Source: Novosphingobium beihaiense
GTDB taxonomy: Bacteria; Pseudomonadota; Alphaproteobacteria; Sphingomonadales; Sphingomonadaceae
Direction of reading: 5' to 3'
Assembly: GCF_022832375.1 (NCBI RefSeq)
Contig: NZ_JALHLG010000020.1
Coordinates: 19,228 to 83,227 of the forward strand
DNA: 64,000 nucleotides
Shown here: in pieces, positions 58,169-64,000 of the stretch
Numbering within the stretch: position 1 is the first letter of the stretch
Layout: each line of letters starts with the position of its first letter
Notes under the pieces: model-generated
Database searches by the model: none
Told to the model about the DNA's origin: nothing
The model's input: only the letters and a program-made list of their open reading frames with translations
Program-made: the position numbers and the translations under genes

Positions 58169-60262
58169 TTGTCCTCTATCCGAATTTCCCGCATCGCCGC
58201 GATCACGCTGGCGGTCTGCCCGCTGGTTCCCGCTCCCTTTGCCATGGCGGCCGATAGCCCGGCGAAAGCCGATGGCCCGGAGCGCGCCTTTACCCCTGCG
58301 GACTTGTTCAAGCTTGACGGCGCGACCGATCCGCAGATTTCTCCGGACGGCTCGAAAATCGCTTATGTCCGCTCCAGCGGCGATATCATGACTGATCGCG
58401 ACGTGCCCTCGATCTGGCTGGTGGATGCGGCCTCGGGCGCGCAGCGGCCGCTGGTGACGGGGCCGGGCGCGCATGTCTCGCCGCGCTGGTCTCCCGATGG
58501 CAAGCGGCTCGCCTATGTGTCGAGCGACGGCAAGGGGGCGCCGCAGCTCCATGTGCTGTGGCTGGCAAGCGGGGCGAATGTGAAAGTCACCGAATTGCCG
58601 GACAGCCCCGGCGCCATCGCCTGGTCGCCGGACGGCACGCGGATCGCCTATACCATGCGCGTTCCCGGCGAACCGATGAAGCTGGGCTCGCAGCCCGCGG
58701 ACAAGCCCGAGGGCGCGAAGTGGGCCGATCCGCTGCAAGTGATCGACCGCGTGACCTACCGTTTCGACGGCGCGGGCTATCTCCCGGCGGGTTTCGATCA
58801 CATTTTCGTGGTCTCGGCCGAAGGCGGCGCGCCCCGCCAGGTGACGTTTGGCAAGTTCGACGATGGCGGCCCGCTGTCCTGGAGCCCGGACGGGCGGCGC
58901 ATCGTGTTCAACGCCAACCGCCACGCGGACTGGCAGCGCGATATCAACAATAGCGAAGTCTACAGCGTCGATCTGGCGAGCGGCGCCGTGACCGCGCTCA
59001 CCAGCCGTCAGGGGCCGGACGGCGGCGCCCGGCTTTCGCCCGATGGCAAGCATATCGCCTATACCGGCTACGACGACGTCAACCGCTCCTACGAGAATTT
59101 CGATCTCTACGTGATGAACGCGGACGGCAGCGGCGTGCGGCTGCTGACGCCGAAGCTCGACCGCTCGATTGACCGGCTGGCGTGGGCAGGCAACGGCGCG
59201 ATCTACGTGCAGTATGACGATCATGGAGAAACCAAGGTCGCGCGCGTCTCGCTCGACGGTTCGATGAAAACCGTGGCCGAGGGGCTGACGGCGGGCACGC
59301 ATTTCGACCGGCCTTATACCGGCGGTTCGTTCAGCGTTTCGGCCAAGGGCAAGGTTGCCTATACCAAGGGCAGCACTCGCGAACCGGCGGACCTCTGGGT
59401 GGGCGGCAAGAAGCTCACCGATCTCAACGGCACCTGGATCGATGCCAAGGCGATGGCGCCGGTGCGCAAACTGCCGGTGACGGCGCCGGACGGCCGCGCG
59501 ATCGATGCCTGGCTGGTGACGCCGCCGGGGCTCAAGCCGGGGCAGCGGGTGCCGCTGATCCTCGAAATCCACGGCGGCCCGAACGCCGCCTATGGCCCTT
59601 CGTTCTCGACCGACGACCAGCTCTATGCCGCGCATGGCTATGCCGTGCTTTACACCAACCCGCGCGGCAGCACGTCCTATGGCGAGGAATTTGCGAACCT
59701 CATCGACCGGGCCTATCCCGGCACCGACTATGACGACCTGATGGCCGCCGTCGATGCCGCGATTGCCGATGGCGTGGCCGATCCCGACAACCTCTTCGTC
59801 ACTGGCGGATCGGGCGGCGGCGTGCTCACCGCATGGATCGTCGGCAAGACGGACCGGTTCAAGGCGGCGGCGGCGCAAAAGCCCGTGATCAACTGGATCA
59901 GCGAAGCGCTGACGATGGATGCCACGCCCTTCACCTCGCGCTACTGGTTCGACAAGAAGCCGTGGGAAGACCCGATGAGCTACTGGAAGCGCTCGCCGCT
60001 CAGTCTTGCCGGCAACGTGAAAACGCCGACGCTGGTGGTGGTCGGCTCCAAAGACTACCGCACGCCGGACAGCGAATCCGAGCAGTATTACGCCGCGCTG
60101 CAAATCCGGGGCGTGCCCACCGCAATGGTCAAGGTGCCGGACGCGAGCCACGGCGGCATTGCCGCACGGCCCTCGCAAGCGGCGGCCAAGGCTTCGGCTG
60201 TGCTGGCATGGTTTGATAAGTACCGGACCGAGGCGAAGAAGCCGCCGCTGGTCAGCGACTAG
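58169..60262 (+). CDS. S9 family prolyl oligopeptidase/acylaminoacyl peptidase
   Basis: This 697-residue exported peptidase has a signal peptide (to about residue 25, ending FAMAADS), a beta-propeller (about 40-420, with WSPDGKRLAYVS-like repeats), and a catalytic domain with Ser in GGSGGG (about 547), Asp in GSKDYRTP (about 628) and His in ASHGG (about 659). S9 enzymes cut short peptides after Pro or release acyl-amino acids. A TTG at 58169 is the likely start, with AGGAG 8 bases before it; no ATG fits. It ends 11 bases inside the convergent nitronate monooxygenase gene. Confidence 0.92.
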   Translation: MSSIRISRIAAITLAVCPLVPAPFAMAADSPAKADGPERAFTPADLFKLDGATDPQISPDGSKIAYVRSSGDIMTDRDVPSIWLVDAASGAQRPLVTGPGAHVSPRWSPDGKRLAYVSSDGKGAPQLHVLWLASGANVKVTELPDSPGAIAWSPDGTRIAYTMRVPGEPMKLGSQPADKPEGAKWADPLQVIDRVTYRFDGAGYLPAGFDHIFVVSAEGGAPRQVTFGKFDDGGPLSWSPDGRRIVFNANRHADWQRDINNSEVYSVDLASGAVTALTSRQGPDGGARLSPDGKHIAYTGYDDVNRSYENFDLYVMNADGSGVRLLTPKLDRSIDRLAWAGNGAIYVQYDDHGETKVARVSLDGSMKTVAEGLTAGTHFDRPYTGGSFSVSAKGKVAYTKGSTREPADLWVGGKKLTDLNGTWIDAKAMAPVRKLPVTAPDGRAIDAWLVTPPGLKPGQRVPLILEIHGGPNAAYGPSFSTDDQLYAAHGYAVLYTNPRGSTSYGEEFANLIDRAYPGTDYDDLMAAVDAAIADGVADPDNLFVTGGSGGGVLTAWIVGKTDRFKAAAAQKPVINWISEALTMDATPFTSRYWFDKKPWEDPMSYWKRSPLSLAGNVKTPTLVVVGSKDYRTPDSESEQYYAALQIRGVPTAMVKVPDASHGGIAARPSQAAAKASAVLAWFDKYRTEAKKPPLVSD

Positions 60263-61307
60263 CGGCCAGCTCTCCGGCGAGCAGGGCCACCAGCTCTGCC
60301 GCCGGCAGGGCGCGGGATAAGGGCGCACCTTGTCCCGCCCATTGCGCGCCGAAACCGCCCTCGCCCTTGGCCTTGGCGGCGGCGTTCAGGGCTTTACCCG
60401 CGTGATAGGCGCGCGGGTAGGGCGCCACGGGCGGCAGGCCTGGCGTTTCGGCTAAGGCGGTAAAGCGGTTGGCGAGGCAGCGTGCAGGGCGCCCGGAAAT
60501 GGCATGGACCATCGTGGTGTGTTCCGCAGCGTTACTGGCCAGCGCGGCGCGGTAGGCTTCGTCCGCGTTGCTTTCGGGGCAGGCGATGAAGGCGGTGCCG
60601 AGCTGCGCGGCCACGGCGCCGAGATCGAGCGCGGCGCGGATGCCCCCGCCATCCATGATGCCGCCTGCCGCGATCACCGGCAGGCCGGACTGCGCCACCA
60701 GCAGCCGCGTCAGCGCCATCGTGCCCAGCCTGCCGTCGGGCGCATCGGGATCGAACACGCCCCGGTGTCCGCCAGCTTCCCAGCCTTGCGCCACCACGGC
60801 ATCGATTCCAGCTTCACGCGCCAGCCGCGCTTCGGCAAGCGAAGTGGCGGAAGCCAGCAGCAGGCATCCGGCGGCCTTGAGCGCGGACACGGCGGCCGGT
60901 TCGGGCAAGCCGAAGTGGAAGCTCACTGCCGGCGGGGCCGTGTCCACCAGCGCTGCCAGCATTTCCGCGTTGCCGGTGAACGTGGGGTAGATCGTCTCCA
61001 GCGCAGCTGGCGGCCTGGCATCGAACTGTGCGAAGGCCGGACGCAGGGCATCGAGCCACGCCGCCTCGCGCGCCGGATCGGGCTCGCAAGGGGCATGGGC
61101 GAAGAGATTGACGTTGAAGGCCCGCCCGGTCGCGGCGCGCACGGCGGCGATATCGCGCCGGGCGCCATCGGGCGAAAGCGTGCCCACCGCGATCGAGCCG
61201 AGCCCGCCCGCATGGCTGACAGCAGCAGCCAGAGCGGGCGTGGACGTGCCCGCCATCGGTGCCTGAATCAGGGGAACGGAAAGCCCGAGGCGTGCAATCA
61301 AGTCCAT
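60252..61307 (-). CDS. Nitronate monooxygenase-like FMN protein (NPD family)
   Basis: This 351-residue TIM-barrel protein has the family motifs PLIQAPMAGTSTPALAAAVS, GGLGSIAVG, AVVAQGWEAGGHRGVF (the active-site His region), PVIAAGGIMDGGGIRAALDL and GAVAAQLGTAFIACPESNAD. It oxidises propionate-3-nitronate or other nitronates with FMN, or acts as an enoyl reductase-like enzyme. Length is typical of bacterial class II nitronate monooxygenases. It overlaps the S9 peptidase stop by 11 bases. Confidence 0.88.
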   Translation of the reverse strand: MDLIARLGLSVPLIQAPMAGTSTPALAAAVSHAGGLGSIAVGTLSPDGARRDIAAVRAATGRAFNVNLFAHAPCEPDPAREAAWLDALRPAFAQFDARPPAALETIYPTFTGNAEMLAALVDTAPPAVSFHFGLPEPAAVSALKAAGCLLLASATSLAEARLAREAGIDAVVAQGWEAGGHRGVFDPDAPDGRLGTMALTRLLVAQSGLPVIAAGGIMDGGGIRAALDLGAVAAQLGTAFIACPESNADEAYRAALASNAAEHTTMVHAISGRPARCLANRFTALAETPGLPPVAPYPRAYHAGKALNAAAKAKGEGGFGAQWAGQGAPLSRALPAAELVALLAGELAASR

Positions 61308-61335
61308 AACCGAGCGGGCTGCACGCCTTTGGGGA

Positions 61336-61815
61336 TCAGTCTTCGGCAGGCTTGCTCTGAAGCTGGCAGTAGTTGGGCAGGCCCATGCGCTCGATCATGT
61401 CGAACTGCTTTTCGAGGAAGTCGATATGCTCTTCCTCGCTCTCAAGGATGCGCTCGAAAATCTCGCGGCTCACGAAATCGCGCACGGCTTCGCAGTGGGC
61501 GATGGCTTCCTTGAGCAGCGGCACCGCATCGTGTTCGAGCGCGAGATCGGCCTTGAGGATTTCCTCCACCCCTTCGCCGATGCGCAGCTTGCCCAGTGCC
61601 TGGAAGTTCGGGAGGCCTTCGAGGAACAGGATGCGGTCCGCCAGCGTGTCCGCATGCTTCATCTCGTCAATCGATTCGTGGCGCTCGTACTCGGCGAGCT
61701 TCTTGATGCCCCAATTGTCCAGCATGCGGTAATGCAGCCAGTACTGGTTGATGGCGGTCAGCTCGTTGAACAGGGCTTTGTTGAGGAAATCGATGACTTG
61801 CTTGTCGCCTTGCAT
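61336..61815 (-). CDS. bfr: Bacterioferritin
   Basis: This 159-residue protein starts [20 protein letters not shown], with the ferroxidase Glu18 and EMKHAD bearing Met52 (heme ligand) and His54. It continues [18 protein letters not shown], the last helix with ferroxidase Glu/His. It stores iron as a 24-mer with heme at the subunit interface. The start at 61815 has a family-typical MQG opening; the frame is open upstream without homology. It follows bfd by 127 bases on the same strand. Confidence 0.95.
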   Translation of the reverse strand: MQGDKQVIDFLNKALFNELTAINQYWLHYRMLDNWGIKKLAEYERHESIDEMKHADTLADRILFLEGLPNFQALGKLRIGEGVEEILKADLALEHDAVPLLKEAIAHCEAVRDFVSREIFERILESEEEHIDFLEKQFDMIERMGLPNYCQLQSKPAED

Positions 61816-61942
61816 GGGGCGCAACTCCTGTGTCTGAGAAAGCGTACTATGCAGTCTCAGGGAAATGAGCACAAGCCCACCAGGGCGCAAGAATTAACTA
61901 CACCTGGTATTATCGACAGTGTGCCGCGTGTGCAGCGCCTGA

Positions 61943-62137
61943 TCAGGCAGCGGCTGAAACGATTGTGTCCCCGGCGATAACCTCTTCCGTAATGATGTCT
62001 TCTGCTTCTTCCAGACACTGGCAGCACTGCGGTATGTGGCCGAGTGCCGCGTAAACTGCATGTGCGCTGCCGCCGCAGCACCGTGCGGCCGTGCGCAAAT
62101 CCTTTTCCCGAATGGCGTTGCAGATACAGACGTACAT
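61943..62137 (-). CDS. bfd: Bacterioferritin-associated ferredoxin
   Basis: This 64-residue protein starts MYVCICNAIREKDLRTAARC and has a [2Fe-2S] site from the CxC of VCIC and the CxxC of CCQC. It reduces the Fe(III) core of bacterioferritin and so releases iron. Some cysteine-rich residues (CCGG, CCQC) exceed the minimum four. A Fur-like box lies 58-75 bases upstream. Together with bfr it forms an iron-storage operon. Confidence 0.93.
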   Translation of the reverse strand: MYVCICNAIREKDLRTAARCCGGSAHAVYAALGHIPQCCQCLEEAEDIITEEVIAGDTIVSAAA

Positions 62138-62194
62138 GAGCGAATCCTCTTCAATCCCCACTATACGCAAATGAGAATTGATCGCAACAGTTTT

Positions 62195-62212
62195 GCGAAT
62201 GATTATCAATGC
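62195..62212. promoter_or_regulatory. Fur-like box upstream of bfd
   Basis: GCGAATGATTATCAATGC centres on TGAT-T-ATCA and resembles the Fur consensus. A further AT-rich stretch AATGAGAATTGAT lies at about 62169. They stand 58 bases or more before the bfd start, within the end of the DUF418 gene (stop at 62206), so bfd has its own iron-controlled promoter. Confidence 0.65.
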
Positions 62213-63462
62213 CTGTTTTTTAGAACTTTACGTTCAACCAGCGATCGCCACAGCCATTCCAGGGGGCCGCGCCGCCAGTGGCGCAGCCACGGCGCGCTCC
62301 AGCCGAGCATCAGTGTCCACCCGGCCAGCACGAAGAGCATCTGCCCGGCAGGGCCCACGGTTCCGAACAGGCCAAGGCCCCACCCGTGGAACACGAAAGT
62401 CATCACGAGGCTGGTCAGGATATAGTTGCTGAAGGCCATGCGCCCGGCCGCGATCAGCCGCTGCCCCAGCGCGGTGGGGATCAGGCGCGGCGCTGCCATG
62501 ACCAGCAGCGCGGCATAGCCGCAGCCGCACAGCAGATGCGGCATGGCCAGCCCCCACACGAGTGCGGCGTGCATCGCCACCGGCGGAAAGTGCCGGGGCC
62601 AGGCCCAGCCCAGAAACAGCGCCGTCAATGCCAACCCGCCAGCGGTGCAGGCCACGCCCACCGCCACCAGCCGTTTGCGGGACAGCGTGCCGGTGAAAAA
62701 GCCGCGCCGGTAGAGCACCATACCGATCAGCATCAGCGGCAGGGTTTCGGAAAAATTGCCCGAGACCATCTGCACTTGCCAGAACGGCCGCAGTTCCAGT
62801 TTGGCCCGCAGCAGGCCCAGGAAGCCAAGATGGCTTTCGCGCATTTCCTGCGCGGCCCAGTCGCGCATGGGCTGGAGCCATTCGGATAGCAGATGAACTT
62901 GTGCGGGCGTGGCATTGCCATGGCGCACGGCGGTTTCTGCGGTGATGGCGGCGGCCGAATCGAACAGGCCCCACAAGTGCCAGACGTAATAGAGCCCCAG
63001 CGCGATGATCAGCAGCGTGCGATCCCTTAGCGGCCGCAGCAGCAGTGCGGCGAGGCCGCACACGGCATAGAGAAAGAGAATGTCGCCCCACCACAACAGC
63101 AGGTAGTGCAGCGCGCCGAGCGCCATCAGCCAGAACAGCCGCCGCACCTGCAGCACGTCCCCGTCGCGCCCTGCCGCTTCGCTGCGTTCCCAGAACAGGA
63201 CAAGGCCCGCGCCGAACAGCAGTGAGAACAGCACCCGCATCTTGCCTTCGAAGAACAGGAAGGAAAAGGCGAAGGCGGCCTCGTCCATAGGGCTGGCCGG
63301 ATGGGGCAGGCTGGGCGACGTGGCGGAGATCATCGGCCCGGCGAAACCGGCGATGTTGATCGCCAGAATACCCAGCACGGCAATGCCGCGGATCAGGTCG
63401 AGCGAGCCGAGCCGATGCGAGGCGGCAGCCGGAGCCTGCGTTTCCGGCGGCGGCTCAGGCAA
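62206..63462 (-). CDS. DUF418 domain membrane protein (YeiB-like)
   Basis: This 418-residue protein has about ten membrane segments. It opens with RLGSLDLIRGIAVLGILAIN, typical of the DUF418/heparan-alpha-glucosaminide N-acetyltransferase-like group, and ends with the DUF418 block LGQRLIAAGRMAFSNYILTS and WTLMLGWSAPWLRHWRRGPL then EWLWRSL. The function is unknown; it is thought to be an inner-membrane transferase-like protein. Its end carries the bfd Fur box. Confidence 0.88.
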   Translation of the reverse strand: MPEPPPETQAPAAASHRLGSLDLIRGIAVLGILAINIAGFAGPMISATSPSLPHPASPMDEAAFAFSFLFFEGKMRVLFSLLFGAGLVLFWERSEAAGRDGDVLQVRRLFWLMALGALHYLLLWWGDILFLYAVCGLAALLLRPLRDRTLLIIALGLYYVWHLWGLFDSAAAITAETAVRHGNATPAQVHLLSEWLQPMRDWAAQEMRESHLGFLGLLRAKLELRPFWQVQMVSGNFSETLPLMLIGMVLYRRGFFTGTLSRKRLVAVGVACTAGGLALTALFLGWAWPRHFPPVAMHAALVWGLAMPHLLCGCGYAALLVMAAPRLIPTALGQRLIAAGRMAFSNYILTSLVMTFVFHGWGLGLFGTVGPAGQMLFVLAGWTLMLGWSAPWLRHWRRGPLEWLWRSLVERKVLKNRH

Positions 63463-63477
63463 GGATGCCGCCCAGTG

Positions 63478-64000
63478 TCAGTTCCGCACGGCGAGGCACG
63501 TGAACCCGCCTGCCGTCAGGCGGGAACAGGCCGCGCTGGCGTCCGCATGCGAGGCGAAACCGCCAGCCTGCAGCTTCGTCAGCCGTCCGGCCGGAACCAG
63601 CAGCTTAGCATGGCCGGACAGTTCGGGGCGGTTCTTCACTTTCGCCCAGAGCGCATCGGCATTGCCGGGAACGCCGAAAGCGCCCAGCTGCGCGCGCCAT
63701 GGCCCGGAAGCCGAAACGGAAGGGGCGGCGGCGGTCCTGTGCGGCGCGGGGGCTGGCCGGGCAGGGGCCGGGCGGCTGGCGGGAGCCGCTGTGACAGGCG
63801 CCGGGGGAGCGAGCGGGCGGGCATAGTCCGCGCCTGCCGTGGCCGGGCTGTCGTTTCCGGCCACGTGCACGGCGCTGGCGATCGCCGTCTCCGGCGAGGA
63901 TGTTTGCGGCACGCGAATATGCTTGGGAGCGGAACCGGACGGGGGCACTGAGATGGCCATCCCGGCTGGCGGCATGGCCGCTGCGGCACTAGGGCTTCCG
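63478..64000 (-). CDS. SPOR domain protein, 3' part (cut by window edge)
   Basis: The frame runs open to the window edge, so the N-terminus is missing. Residues visible are a Pro/Ala-rich linker and a C-terminal SPOR domain, GPWRAQLGAFGVPGNADALW then AKVKNRPELSG and LQAGGFASHADASAACSRLT ending in CLAVRN. SPOR domains bind denuded peptidoglycan at the septum. An ATG at 63975 lies within the frame but is not necessarily the start. It is 15 bases upstream of the DUF418 gene. Confidence 0.8.
   Translation of the reverse strand, partial: GSPSAAAAMPPAGMAISVPPSGSAPKHIRVPQTSSPETAIASAVHVAGNDSPATAGADYARPLAPPAPVTAAPASRPAPARPAPAPHRTAAAPSVSASGPWRAQLGAFGVPGNADALWAKVKNRPELSGHAKLLVPAGRLTKLQAGGFASHADASAACSRLTAGGFTCLAVRN

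Noticed and set aside
58052..60328. Open frame of 758 codons antisense to the S9 peptidase
   Set aside because: The plus-strand peptidase has a signal, propeller and complete catalytic triad; the antisense product is Arg/His-rich without a fold.
1..64000. CRISPR array
   Set aside because: No short repeats with regular unique spacers were seen on either strand.

Overview
The window is high-GC alphaproteobacterial chromosome, most likely a sphingomonad (Sphingomonadales, Novosphingobium-like; inferred). Supporting genes are a complex I NDUFA12 subunit, DUF2155, TrmL, a DUF3297 protein, a RecX of the alphaproteobacterial type and a sphingomonad-style fatty-acyl-AMP ligase. No rRNA or CRISPR array is present. 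There are two tRNAs: Trp(CCA) at 7.6 kb and Val(CAC) at 52.4 kb.

Left backbone (1-25.2 kb): a truncated fatty-acyl-AMP ligase, recX, a DUF192 lipoprotein, YkgJ, an Lrp regulator divergent from a PLP-dependent cysteine desulfhydrase-like enzyme, an MFS transporter, NDUFA12, DUF2155, aat, tRNA-Trp, and the transcription/translation block secE-nusG ... rplK-rplA. That block is interrupted by three unrelated genes. It is followed by a methyltransferase, trmL, a TauD/TfdA dioxygenase, a UbiC-like exported protein, a CinA-type molybdopterin-binding protein, rimO, a K+ channel, and a serS-surE-NlpD-like operon. Between rimO and the CinA gene lie two tandem copies of what looks like a small RNA gene. 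Each copy has an inverted repeat, a CCUCUCCC stretch and a terminator.

Island (about 25.3-52.4 kb): lower-GC, integrated next to tRNA-Val. Its mobility genes are a MobC-like protein, a relaxase, a VirD4-type coupling ATPase whose membrane part seems to be a separate gene, several small membrane proteins, and a large serine recombinase broken by an internal deletion. No type IV secretion channel genes are visible, so it fits an integrative mobilizable element that would need a helper. Cargo is dominated by defence and counter-defence: ArdA, a DUF3800 protein, an operon of gamma-glutamylcyclotransferase-like + DUF6883-like + SF1 helicase, an HNH-P-loop NTPase-helical repeat protein with Avs/STAND-like layout, a ParDE pair whose toxin lacks a standard start codon, and a membrane M48 protease.

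Right backbone (52.4-64 kb): tRNA-Val, DUF3297, a CHAP amidase, der, an alpha/beta hydrolase, a flavin reductase, an AI-2E family transporter, an S9 peptidase, a nitronate monooxygenase-like enzyme, the iron-storage pair bfd-bfr behind a Fur-like box, a DUF418 membrane protein, and a SPOR-domain protein cut by the window edge.
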